Source of the DNA: Candidatus Rokuibacteriota bacterium
Lineage (GTDB): Bacteria > Methylomirabilota > Methylomirabilia > Rokubacteriales > CSP1-6
NCBI GenBank assembly: GCA_003220195.1
Contig: QHRT01000078.1
Span: 1 to 18,219 of the forward strand
Direction: 5' to 3'
DNA: 18,219 bases
Shown here in pieces: positions 1 to 8,024 of the stretch (the stretch's first letter is position 1; the number at the start of each line of letters is the position of its first letter). The notes under the pieces are model-generated. The model saw nothing but the letters and a program-made list of their open reading frames with translations, had not been told where the DNA came from and did not search any database. The translations under genes and the position numbers were made by a program.

Positions 1-123
1 AACGAGCACTACCTGCCGCTGCTCTACGCGCTGGCGCTGAAGGACGACGCCGACCGCGTGACGTACTTCAACGACCGGCTCACGATGGGCGGGATCTCGA
101 TGCGGTCGCTCTTGATCGGCTGA
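1..123 (+). CDS. ygiD: 4,5-DOPA dioxygenase-like (YgiD/DODA family), C-terminal fragment
   Basis: Only the last 40 codons and the TGA stop are in the window; the gene begins upstream. The fragment opens with NEHYLPLLYALAL and ends GGISMRSLLIG. This matches the conserved C-terminus of class III extradiol ring-opening dioxygenases of the YgiD/LigB type, where an E/P-H-Y-LPLLY block carries a conserved histidine and the protein closes with a G-S/I-x-SM-S segment. The family opens catecholic rings such as DOPA with a non-haem metal; the physiological substrate in bacteria is often unknown. The next gene starts 20 nt downstream on the same strand, so the two may be co-transcribed. The family call rests on a short but distinctive tail. 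Confidence 0.8.
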   Translation, partial: NEHYLPLLYALALKDDADRVTYFNDRLTMGGISMRSLLIG

Positions 124-142
124 GCGCTCGGCGGCGCGAGGC

Positions 143-1844
143 GTGCTGATTCACGAGCACGCGAGCGACGGCGACGTCGCCGGCGTCGTCACCGAACTCG
201 CCCGGGGCGTCGATGTCGACGCCCGCGACGGGACGTCGAAGAAGACGCCGCTGATGCAGGCCGTCGAAAGTCCGCGCGCCGGTCCGGACGTCGTCCGCGT
301 CCTGATCGAACGCTGCGCTGACGTGAATGCGGTCGGCGGGCTCTACGCGCCGCAACCCGAATTGAGCTTCGCGGTGTCAGCCGGGAACGTCGAGCAAGTG
401 ACCGTGCTGCTGGACGCCGGCGCCGACATCCGATACCGGAAGCCCGAGCGTTACGACGTCCTGATCGACGCGATGTACGGGCGGCCGATCGCCACGGATC
501 CACACCTGGTGCCCCTCGTCCGACTCCTGATCGACCGTGGCGCCAGGCTGGACTCAGTGACCACGTACGAAGAATCCGCGCTCAGCGTCGCGTCGAACAA
601 CGGCCGGTTCGACGCCGTTCGCGTGCTGCTCGAGGCCGGCGCGGATCCTGCTCCGCTCGAGTGGACACCGTTGATGCGCGCGATCGCGCTGGGGTCGGTG
701 GCGGAGGTGGAGGCGCAGCTCGCGGGAGGCGCCGACCTGACCGTCCGGGATTTCTGGAGTCGGACCCCGTGGCTGCTCGGTCTTCAGGCTGGTGACGTCG
801 CGAAGGCCAGGCGGCTTCTCGCGGCCGGCGCCGATCGCGCCGACCGGGGACGATGTGGGAAAGTGCCGCTCACGTATCCGATCGGCCACCGCGACGTCGA
901 GATGCTCCGCTGGTTGCTGTCGGAAGGCTTCGATCCGGATCAGGCGGACGACTTCAAGACGACGCCGTTGATGGAGGCCGCCGAGCAGCGACATCCGGAA
1001 TGCGCGAAGCTCTTGATCGATGCCGGCGCCAACATCCACCTGACCAACCATGTCGGACACCAGGCCATCACTCTTGCCGGCGATCTCGCGGTGGTTCGCC
1101 TCCTCGTCCAGCGTGGCGCCGACCTCAACGACATCAGCGACGAGATGCGCGCCGCGCTGACCCGGCTTCCCGCCGACGGCCGCCTGCGCGTCTCGCGTGA
1201 GGACTATCTGGCGGCGAACCATCGGCGCTTCGGCGAGAGGAATCCCGATCCGATGAATCTCGCGTTCTGGAAGGCGATGGTGGCGAGCGGGGCGAACGCC
1301 TGGGCCGCCAAGCAGCACTTCGGCGACACGAAACGGCTCGACGAGCCGGTCTGGTGCTTCCAACGATTCGGAAAGTCGATCAACGAGCTGCCCGACGGCC
1401 GCATCATCGAGATCGGCGGCGAGCACGAGGATCACTACGATCCGGATTTTTGCATCTACAACGACGTGGGCGTGCACCACGGCGACGGCACGTCGACATC
1501 TTCGGCTATCCGAGAGACGTCTTCCCGCCAACGGACTTCCATACGGCCACGCTTGTCGGCGGCCAGATCTATATCATCGGCGGCCTCGGGTACCGGGGCG
1601 AACGACGCTACGGCGCCACGCCGGTGTATCGCCTCGACGTCGACTCGCTCGCCATCGAGCCCGTGCCGACGACCGGCGAGTTACCCGGGTGGATCACCGG
1701 GCGAGATACGACGGGGGGAGCGAAATCCGCGTCTCGGGCGGCAAGCTCTGCGTCGAGCGAGACGGCGCCGAGGAGTACAAGGACAACACGGCGGAGCATG
1801 TCCTGAGCCTCAGCACGTTCGTGTGGCGTCGGTCCCGCGGCTGA
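143..1844 (+). pseudogene. Ankyrin-repeat / kelch-like protein, disrupted by two frameshifts
   Basis: Reading starts at GTG 143 and gives about eight to nine ankyrin repeats, seen as recurring TPLM-A and LL-AGAD patterns (for example VRVLLEAGADP and AKLLIDAGANIHL). A kelch-like region follows (CFQRFGKSINELPDGRIIEIGG). The frame then breaks near 1487-1491. It resumes one frame over as VDIFGYPRDVFPPTDFHTAT and IYIIGGLGYRGERRYG, breaks again at 1693-1697 after PGWI, and resumes as HRARYDGGSEIRVSGGKL up to TGA 1842-1844. Both shifts fit loss of one base. Joined, the product would be about 565 residues, a protein-binding scaffold of unknown partner. It may be a true pseudogene or an intact gene with two base-call errors. 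The original frame stays open through the next gene only by chance. Confidence 0.75.
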
Positions 1845-1893
1845 AGAGCCTGACCGTCGTCGAAGTCGAGGAAGCGCGCACCCGGGATGGTTC

Positions 1894-1902
1894 TGATATA
1901 AA
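1894..1902 (+). promoter_or_regulatory. Candidate extended -10 promoter for the TRAP operon
   Basis: TGATATAAA is an extended -10 pattern (TG, one base, then TATAAA at 1897-1902). It lies in the only AT-rich patch between the broken ankyrin gene and dctP. I see no -35 match at normal spacing. Transcription would begin near 1909, giving a leader of about 70 nt. The same octamer TATAAACG occurs in the promoter region of the methyltransferase gene at 9147-9154. Confidence 0.45.
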
Positions 1903-1940
1903 CGACGCCGAGGCAGCTCGGGGCCGCGAGAGAGATCGAC

Positions 1941-1963
1941 CGCCCGGCAGCTCCGGCCGGGCG
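1941..1963 (+). other. Hairpin in the dctP leader
   Basis: There is a perfect 8-bp stem, CGCCCGGC (1941-1948) with GCCGGGCG (1956-1963), around a 7-nt loop. It ends 5 nt before the dctP Shine-Dalgarno sequence GAGGAGG (1969-1975). It could modulate translation or mRNA stability. No U-tract follows, so it is not a classic terminator. In GC-rich DNA such stems can arise by chance. Confidence 0.35.
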
Positions 1964-1981
1964 CATCCGAGGAGGCGAGCC

Positions 1982-3058
1982 ATGACCAAGGCGCTACGGA
2001 TGACGGGCCTCGCGAAACTGCTGGGCGTCATGATGCTGGTGGGGGTGCCCGGCGCGGCGATCGGACAGACTCCGGACCTGCCCAAGCTTCACCTCAAGGT
2101 TGTCGGATCGTCGGGCATTCCGCGGCAGTTCGAGCTCTTCGAGAAGCCGTTCTTCACCAAGACGCTCCCCGAGCGGAGCGGCGGCAAGATCACGACCGAC
2201 TTCGTCTCGCGCGAGGAGCTCGGGCTCAAGGGGTTCGACGACATGCGCGTGCTCCGGCAGGGGACGCTCGACATCGGGACGTCCCAGACGCTGTACGTCG
2301 GCGGCGACGAGCCGTTCGCCGAAGGCGTGGACCTCGCCGGCCTGTTCGGAGACATCGACACCGCCTTCAAGGGCCACATGGCCTACAAGAACGCGCTCGA
2401 CGAACGGCTCCAGAAGAAGTTCGGGTTGAAGCTGATGACGCTCTGGCCCTACCCGGCACAGGTCATCTATTGCCGGCCGCCCATCAAGACGCTGAGCGAC
2501 CTCAAGGGCAAGAAGGTGCGCGTCTTCGGCCGGACGCTCGGCGACGTCGTGGAGCACGTCGGCGGCGCGTCCGTCACGATCACGTTCGGTGAGGTGTACG
2601 AAGCGCTCGAGCGGGGCGCGGCCGACTGCGGCGTGACCGGGACGCTCTCGGGCAACGCCGAGCGCTGGTACGAGGTGACGACGCACCTCTTCGTGCTGCC
2701 GCTCGGCTGGTCCACGACGATGCATACGATGAACCTCGCTCTGTGGAACCGGCTCGATGCGAAGACGAAAGAGTTTCTCCGGGTGCAGTTCGCGGAGCTG
2801 GAGAAGAAGCTCTGGGATTTCGGCCGGGAGTCGACGCAGGACGGGATCAACTGCAACACCGGCGTCGGCGAGTGCAAGTACGGCTACAAGGGCAAGATGA
2901 CGCTCGTCACGCCGAGCGCGGCGGACGTCGCGCTCCGAGACCAGATCCTGCGCGACACCGTCATTCCCCGCTGGCTCAAGAGGTGCGGGAAAGACTGCGC
3001 CGAGCCGTGGAACGAGACCGCAGGCAAGGTGGTCGGGATTCGGATGAAGGCGCCGTAG
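1982..3058 (+). CDS. dctP: TRAP transporter substrate-binding protein DctP
   Basis: This is the periplasmic receptor of a TRAP uptake system and delivers a carboxylate-type ligand to the DctQM membrane pair. It has 358 residues, normal for the family. ATG 1982 is chosen because GAGGAGG sits 6 nt upstream and a signal peptide follows (hydrophobic residues 8-27, probable cleavage near AIG-Q); there is no lipobox. The LKGKKVRV block at about 174-181 carries the family's ligand-carboxylate arginine (R180), and GEVYEALERGAADC follows at 203-216, as in DctP proteins. Six cysteines (164, 216, 291, 298, 335, 339) are unusual and may form disulfides. The stop codon abuts the dctQ start. The ligand is unknown; the hyuB gene in the operon suggests a cyclic amide or its carboxylate. 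Confidence 0.92.
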   Translation: MTKALRMTGLAKLLGVMMLVGVPGAAIGQTPDLPKLHLKVVGSSGIPRQFELFEKPFFTKTLPERSGGKITTDFVSREELGLKGFDDMRVLRQGTLDIGTSQTLYVGGDEPFAEGVDLAGLFGDIDTAFKGHMAYKNALDERLQKKFGLKLMTLWPYPAQVIYCRPPIKTLSDLKGKKVRVFGRTLGDVVEHVGGASVTITFGEVYEALERGAADCGVTGTLSGNAERWYEVTTHLFVLPLGWSTTMHTMNLALWNRLDAKTKEFLRVQFAELEKKLWDFGRESTQDGINCNTGVGECKYGYKGKMTLVTPSAADVALRDQILRDTVIPRWLKRCGKDCAEPWNETAGKVVGIRMKAP

Positions 3059-3682
3059 ATGCTCCGCAGGGTGGACGGGTTTCTCGCGTCGCTCCGCCCG
3101 CCGCTCGATCGCATCTCGACGCGCATGGCCCACGTCGGCGGGTGGCTCTTCATTCTCGTCGCGTTCTACGTCTCGTTCGACGTCATCGTGCGGAAGTTCT
3201 TCGGCTTCACGACGAAGGGCGCGGACGAGCTCAGCAGCTACGCGCTCGCCATGGGCAGTACGTGGGGCCTCGCGCACGTCCTGCTCGAGAAGGGACATGT
3301 CCGCATCGACATGGTGTGGAGCCGCTGCTCCGCGCGGGTGAAGGCGTACCTGAACGTCCTGGCGCTCTTTCTCCTGAACTTCTTCGTCGGGCTCCTGGTG
3401 TGGAAGGCGTGGACCATGGTCGTGGAATCGGTTCGCATCGACGCGCAGGCCGCCACGCCGCTGTCCGTGCGCCTCGTGTATCCGCAAGGCCTCTGGGCGC
3501 TCGGCCTCACCTGGTTCCTCCTGGTCGGCGTGCTCGTCATGTTGCAGGCCATCGTCTTGCTGGCCGCCGGCGAGATCCGACGCGCGGCGGAGGAATTCGG
3601 CCCGGTGCCGCTCTCGGAGGAGCTGGAGCGGGAGATGGCCGCGGTTGCCGGTGTCCCGGCGGACTCCCGACGGGCCGTCTAG
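3059..3682 (+). CDS. dctQ: TRAP transporter small permease DctQ
   Basis: This is the small membrane subunit that pairs with DctM and docks the loaded DctP. It has 207 residues with about four hydrophobic helices, near 25-45, 62-78, 97-120 and 140-165. The loop motif GHVRIDMVW after helix two is typical of DctQ. The C-terminal 35 residues are charged and cytosolic-looking. ATG 3059 directly follows the dctP stop TAG with no gap, and dctM starts 3 nt after the dctQ stop. Expression is therefore very likely translationally coupled, since no strong Shine-Dalgarno sequence is visible. Confidence 0.9.
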   Translation: MLRRVDGFLASLRPPLDRISTRMAHVGGWLFILVAFYVSFDVIVRKFFGFTTKGADELSSYALAMGSTWGLAHVLLEKGHVRIDMVWSRCSARVKAYLNVLALFLLNFFVGLLVWKAWTMVVESVRIDAQAATPLSVRLVYPQGLWALGLTWFLLVGVLVMLQAIVLLAAGEIRRAAEEFGPVPLSEELEREMAAVAGVPADSRRAV

Positions 3683-3685
3683 CGC

Positions 3686-4987
3686 ATGGGAACCCTGCTC
3701 TGGGTCGCCCTCGGCCTCTTGCTGCTCCTCATGGGCCTCGGGACGCACGTCGCCGCGTCCATGGGCATCCTCGGGCTGCTCCTCGGCGTCATCTATTCCG
3801 ACCGGCCGGTGTGGAACGTCATCGCGCAGATCGCGTGGAACCCGAGCACGGACTTCGTCCTCGTCGCCGTGCCGCTGTTCATCCTGCTGGGCGACATCTT
3901 CTTGCGATCGGGCCAGACGCAGTACATGTACACGGCGATCGCGCACTGGCTCAACCGGCTGCCCGGCGGACTCCTGCACACCAACATCGTGGCCTGCGCG
4001 ATCTTCGGCGCGCCGTGCGGATCGAGTGTCGCCACGGCCGCGACGATCGGGACCGTGGCGATCCCGGCGTTCCGCACGCGGCGCTACGACGAGCGCATGG
4101 TCTTCGGGTCGCTCGCCGCCGGCGGGACGCTCGGCATTCTCCTGCCGCCCAGCATCAACATGATCGTGTACGGCGTGCTGACCGACACGTCGATCGGGCG
4201 GCTCTACATGGGCGGATGGATCCCCGGGATCATCCTGACGCTCATGTTCATGGCGCTGATCTGGATCCGGTGCAAGCTTCGCCCGGAGCTGGCCGAGCTC
4301 GAACCCGCCGTCAGCTGGGGCACCCGCCTGCGCGGACTGCCGCACCTGCTGCCGGTGACGATCATCCTGCTCGTCGTCATTCTCAGCATCGAATTCGGTC
4401 TGGCGACGCCGACCGAGTCGGCCGCGCTCGGCGTCGTCGTGACGCTCGGACTGTCGCTCTTCTACGGCCGCGTCAACTTCCGGATGATCCGCGAGGCGTC
4501 CGAGTCGACGTTGCGGACGACGTCCATGGTGATGCTGATCGTCATGGCCGCCTACTTCCTCAACTTCGTCATCACCAGCCTCGGCCTGCCCCGGTTCGTC
4601 GTCAAATGGGTGCTCGGCCTCGGCGTCTCGAAGACGGCGACGATGATCGCGATCATCATCCTGTACCTGATCCTCGGATGCTTCCTCGAGACGCTGTCCA
4701 TGATGATCACGACGATCCCGATCATCTTCCCGGTCGTCAACGCGCTCGGGTTCGATCGGGTGTGGTTCGGCGTGCTGCTGGTGATCCTGATCGAGGCCGC
4801 GCTGATCAGCCCGCCGGTCGGGATGAACTTCTATGTCATCCAGGGGATCCGGCGCCGGGGGAAGATCGAGGACGTGATCGCCGGGTGCATTCCGTTCCTC
4901 GGCGTGATGATCGTCGCGATCGCGCTCTTGACGATCTTCCCGGAGCTCGTCACCTGGCTCCCGAACGTTGTCTACGGCACGCGATAG
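3686..4987 (+). CDS. dctM: TRAP transporter large permease DctM
   Basis: This is the ion-coupled transport subunit of the TRAP system. It has 433 residues, the standard length, and is almost entirely hydrophobic with a dozen predicted helices. Family blocks include NPSTDFVLVAVPLFILLGDI near the first third, the GAPCGSSVATAATIGTVAIP segment, LPPSINMIVYGVLTDTSIG, and near the end LISPPVGMNFYVIQGI. ATG 3686 lies 3 nt after dctQ. It ends 38 nt before hyuB, which has its own good ribosome binding site. There is no sign of damage. Confidence 0.93.
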   Translation: MGTLLWVALGLLLLLMGLGTHVAASMGILGLLLGVIYSDRPVWNVIAQIAWNPSTDFVLVAVPLFILLGDIFLRSGQTQYMYTAIAHWLNRLPGGLLHTNIVACAIFGAPCGSSVATAATIGTVAIPAFRTRRYDERMVFGSLAAGGTLGILLPPSINMIVYGVLTDTSIGRLYMGGWIPGIILTLMFMALIWIRCKLRPELAELEPAVSWGTRLRGLPHLLPVTIILLVVILSIEFGLATPTESAALGVVVTLGLSLFYGRVNFRMIREASESTLRTTSMVMLIVMAAYFLNFVITSLGLPRFVVKWVLGLGVSKTATMIAIIILYLILGCFLETLSMMITTIPIIFPVVNALGFDRVWFGVLLVILIEAALISPPVGMNFYVIQGIRRRGKIEDVIAGCIPFLGVMIVAIALLTIFPELVTWLPNVVYGTR

Positions 4988-5025
4988 CCGCTTCGCGGTA
5001 CGATGCGGCAGACGAGGTGAACACG

Positions 5026-6795
5026 ATGACGACCCGCACCGGCCCTGACCCGATCCTCTTCGAGCTCTTCAAGAACACGCTCTTCGGCATCGCCGACGAG
5101 ATGGCGTTGACGATCTTCCGGACGGCGTATTCGGGCGTGCTGAAGGACGTGATGGATTACTCGACCGCGTTCTGCGACGAGGACGGCAAGACCGTCGCGC
5201 AGGGCCTCACGCTGCCGGCCCATCTCTGCTCGGTGCCCGACGCGATGGCCGCGATCATCCGCCGCTACGGCGACCGCATGCGTCCCGGTGACGTCTACTG
5301 CCTGAACGATCCGTTCGAGGGCGGCATGCACCTGCCCGACGTCTTCATCGTTCGCCCGCTCTTCTACAAGGGCGAGCGGCTCGCCTTCGCGGCCACGGTC
5401 TGCCACCAGACCGACATGGGCGGCCGCGTGGCCGGCTCGAACGCGTCGGATTCGACCGAGACGTACCAGGAGGGTCTCCGCATCCCGCCGGTGAAGATGT
5501 ACGACGCCGGGGAGCCGAACGAGACGCTCTTCCGGCTGATCGAGAAGAACGTGCGCGTGCCGGTGCGCGTCTTCGGCGACATGCGGTCGCAGCTGGCCGC
5601 GTGTCACATCGCCGAGGCGGCGTTTCTGCGCCTGGTCGAGACCCACGGTCCCGACGTCGTCCGGCGCTCGATGCAGGAGCTGATCGACTACACCGAGCGC
5701 CTGACCCGGGCGGCGATCCGCGAGCTCCCCGACGGCGAATGGAGCTTCGAGGACTGGATCGACGACGACGGCATCGACTATGGAAAGCCGGTGCCGCTGA
5801 AAGTGACGATCCGGAAGCGCGGCGACGCCATCGTCGCCGACTGGACCGGCTCCTCCGGGCAGGTGAAGGGCGCGATCAACAACACGATGTCGTTCACGAA
5901 GGCGGCGACTTACACCTGCATCAAGTCGCTCCTGCCGCTGGAGATCCCGAACAACGAGGGCTTCTACCGTCCGATCCAGGTCATCGCGCCGCCCGGCACG
6001 ATCGCGAACTGCGTCTTGCCGGCCGCCACCGCCGCGCGCGGCCTCACCGGCTTCCGCATGGTCGATTGCTGCTACGGCGCGCTCGCGAAGATGCAGCCCC
6101 ATCGCGTGTTCGCGGCGTCGGAGGGCGGCAACACGGGGATCTCGATCGGTGGCTACTACGCCGACCGGCGTCCGTTCATCTACGTCGACTTCCTCTGCTC
6201 GGCGTGGGGCGGACGGCCGTGGGCCGACGGCCTCGACGGCAACGCGAACATGATGGGCAATCTCTCGTCACAGCCTTGCGAGGTATGCGAGATCGAGCAT
6301 CCGCTCGAGATCCTCTCGTTCGAGTTCCTACAAGACGTCGCCGGTCCCGGAAAGTTTCGCGGCGGGGTCAGCGTCCGCCGCGACTACCGGTTCCTCGAGG
6401 AGGAAGGCGTTCTCCAGATCCGCTCCGATCGACGAACGTTCCGGCCGTACGGGCTCTACGGTGGGTCGCCGGGCAAGCCGTCGTGGAACATCATCAATCC
6501 CGGCCGCGAGGACCGCATCGTCCCCGCCAAGGTGACGATGACGATCAAGCGCGGCGACGTCTATCGCCACGAGCAGCCGGGGCCGGGCGGCTGGGGCGAT
6601 CCGCTCGAGCGGGATCCCGAGCGCGTCGTGCGCGACGTGCGGAACGAGTTCGTGTCGCTCGGGTCGGCCCGCGACGACTACGGCGTCGTCGTGGACACCG
6701 AGCACTGGAAGGTCGACGTGGAGGCGACGGCCGCGCTCCGCGCCGAGCTCCGGGCGAAGCGGGGCTGGAAGGAGACGCCGTTCGTGTCGTGGTGA
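5026..6795 (+). CDS. hyuB: Hydantoinase B / 5-oxoprolinase beta-type subunit (first copy)
   Basis: This is the B subunit of the HyuA/HyuB hydantoinase-oxoprolinase-acetone carboxylase superfamily, which opens cyclic amides or carboxylates ketones in an ATP-dependent complex with HyuA. It has 589 residues, at the long end for HyuB. ATG 5026 is preceded by GAGGTGA at 5014-5020 with 5-nt spacing. Family segments: DPILFELFKNTLFGIADEM at the N-terminus, LNDPFEGGMHLPDVFIV, CHQTDMGGRVAGS, QEGLRIPPVK, FGDMRSQLAA, and the terminal GPGGWGDPLERDPERV. It is the last gene of the TRAP operon, and no HyuA gene lies beside it. It may work with the HyuA encoded at 11926-14031 or with one elsewhere. Confidence 0.9.
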   Translation: MTTRTGPDPILFELFKNTLFGIADEMALTIFRTAYSGVLKDVMDYSTAFCDEDGKTVAQGLTLPAHLCSVPDAMAAIIRRYGDRMRPGDVYCLNDPFEGGMHLPDVFIVRPLFYKGERLAFAATVCHQTDMGGRVAGSNASDSTETYQEGLRIPPVKMYDAGEPNETLFRLIEKNVRVPVRVFGDMRSQLAACHIAEAAFLRLVETHGPDVVRRSMQELIDYTERLTRAAIRELPDGEWSFEDWIDDDGIDYGKPVPLKVTIRKRGDAIVADWTGSSGQVKGAINNTMSFTKAATYTCIKSLLPLEIPNNEGFYRPIQVIAPPGTIANCVLPAATAARGLTGFRMVDCCYGALAKMQPHRVFAASEGGNTGISIGGYYADRRPFIYVDFLCSAWGGRPWADGLDGNANMMGNLSSQPCEVCEIEHPLEILSFEFLQDVAGPGKFRGGVSVRRDYRFLEEEGVLQIRSDRRTFRPYGLYGGSPGKPSWNIINPGREDRIVPAKVTMTIKRGDVYRHEQPGPGGWGDPLERDPERVVRDVRNEFVSLGSARDDYGVVVDTEHWKVDVEATAALRAELRAKRGWKETPFVSW

Positions 6796-6797
6796 GT

Positions 6798-6816
6798 GGC
6801 GCGCGCTACGCGCGTC
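6798..6816. terminator. Hairpin in the convergent hyuB / MetE-like gap
   Basis: An 8-bp stem (one G-T pair) with a 3-nt loop lies over the TAG stop of the minus-strand gene, just after the plus-strand stop at 6793-6795. Core arms are CGCGCG at 6800-6805 and 6809-6814. Its place between two convergent genes suggests a shared terminator, but neither strand shows a T-tract after it. Confidence 0.35.
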
Positions 6817-7942
6817 CCCACAATGCTCGCGTCGCGAGCCGCGCGCCCTCCGCCAGCGCGGCGAACTTCAGATACGCGACGCTCGGATGCGTGTCGTTGA
6901 ACCGCGCGGCCGACGCGGCAAATCCACAGTCGGCGCCGGCAATGACGTTCTCGCGTCCAACGATCTTCGCGAACCTGCCGATCCGCTCGGCGATCAGCTC
7001 CGGATGCTCCACCAGGTTCGTCGTATGGCTGATGACGCCCGGGATCAGGACCTTGCCCTCGGGCGGCCGCACGCGCTCGAAGACGTGGTACTCGTGCTCG
7101 TGCCGTGGATTCGCGGCCTCGAACGAGTACGCGCCAGCGTCGACCCGCAAGAGGATGTCGACGATGTCCTTCAGCTCCATGTCGTAGATCCGCGGCCCGA
7201 CGTCGATGCTCTCCACCCGCTGGGCGACCCACTTCCGGCATTCCGCGATGCTCGCGTCGGGGTTCATCATGTAGTAGGTCACGAGTCGCGGGTCGTCGAT
7301 CTGCAGCACGAAGCCCGCGTCGACGATGGCCCGGTATTCCTCGCGGAGCGCGTCGCCGAGCGCCTGCTCGTACTCCTCGGGCGTCCGATAGAACTCGTTC
7401 GCGAGTGTCGCAAAAACGTAGGACGACGCAATCGCCGGCATGAAGACTTCTTCGTGGCGCAGGCCTCCGAGCGCCGTCTTGAGGTTCTCGATGTCCCGCT
7501 GAACGAACGCGTGCCCCTTGTAGCTGATCGGCCCCGTGCAGACGTCGACGCCGAATCGACGGTCGCCGCCGCGGCCGCCCGCCCATTCCGCGATCTTCTC
7601 CGACCACGCGTAGTAATCCGGAAACGCGCGGTATTCTCGGCCGGTAGCGCGTGGATGGCCCTGCTGTCCCGGAGGCGCCGGCTTGCGTTCGAAGCCGTTG
7701 AAGCGCTCGACGACGTAGCCGTAGAAGCTCTCTTTGCCCTGCTCCCCGTCCGTGACGACGTCGATCCCCGCTTCGGTCTGCTTCTGGACGACGTCCGCGA
7801 CCGCGTCACGCACGAGCTTCGCGTAGGTGCCGCGGTCGTATGGCTGGCCGCGGTCCTTGGCGCGAAGGAGCGGAATGAGCGCGTCGGGCCGGGCGAGGCT
7901 GCCGACGTGGGTGGTCAGGATGCGGTCGGTGCTTCGTTTCAT
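6806..7942 (-). CDS. MetE C-terminal-like methyltransferase (COG0620) lacking the H-x-C motif
   Basis: This belongs to the cobalamin-independent methionine synthase / epoxyalkane:CoM transferase fold, zinc enzymes that activate a thiol. It has 378 residues; ATG at 7942 has GGAG 6 nt upstream, and the frame's longer upstream extension does not look like family sequence. Family blocks: LTTHVGSLARPD at the N-terminus, AGIDVVTDGEQGK, GAYSFEAANPRHEHEY, EGKVLIPGVISHTTN, and ENVIAGADCGFA, whose cysteine matches the third-ligand position of MetE. The H-x-C pair that supplies two other zinc ligands in MetE is absent: no H-x-C occurs anywhere, and the text passes directly from VAQRVESIDVG to PRIYDMELKDIV, where relatives carry a longer segment. 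The substrate is unknown, and the protein may be inactive or altered. Confidence 0.85.
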   Translation of the reverse strand: MKRSTDRILTTHVGSLARPDALIPLLRAKDRGQPYDRGTYAKLVRDAVADVVQKQTEAGIDVVTDGEQGKESFYGYVVERFNGFERKPAPPGQQGHPRATGREYRAFPDYYAWSEKIAEWAGGRGGDRRFGVDVCTGPISYKGHAFVQRDIENLKTALGGLRHEEVFMPAIASSYVFATLANEFYRTPEEYEQALGDALREEYRAIVDAGFVLQIDDPRLVTYYMMNPDASIAECRKWVAQRVESIDVGPRIYDMELKDIVDILLRVDAGAYSFEAANPRHEHEYHVFERVRPPEGKVLIPGVISHTTNLVEHPELIAERIGRFAKIVGRENVIAGADCGFAASAARFNDTHPSVAYLKFAALAEGARLATRALWGRA

Positions 7943-8024
7943 CGTCGTCTCCTTGCCGGGGCGTCGTCCTCGAACGGCATTCCGTCCCGCAGGGTATCGC
8001 AAGATCCGCGCTCGCCCGGCCGCA

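Noticed and set aside
143..3058. A continuous frame reading as an ankyrin-DctP fusion of 971 residues
   Set aside because: The middle (about 1490-1980) is low-complexity R/S-rich text with no family match. The real ankyrin/kelch gene continues in other frames, and dctP has its own ribosome site and signal peptide at 1982.
1994..4345. A 783-residue minus-strand open frame
   Set aside because: Antisense shadow of the TRAP genes, rich in R, E, H and D as expected from GC-rich reverse frames; no domain pattern.
2743..5025. A long open frame extending hyuB upstream
   Set aside because: It is the out-of-frame shadow of dctP, dctQ and dctM; hyuB starts at 5026 with GAGGTGA 5 nt upstream.
7943..8024. 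Promoter-like GATACC in the 82-nt gap before the MetE-like gene
   Set aside because: No matching -35 at suitable spacing; the gene may simply be read from the TerC transcript.
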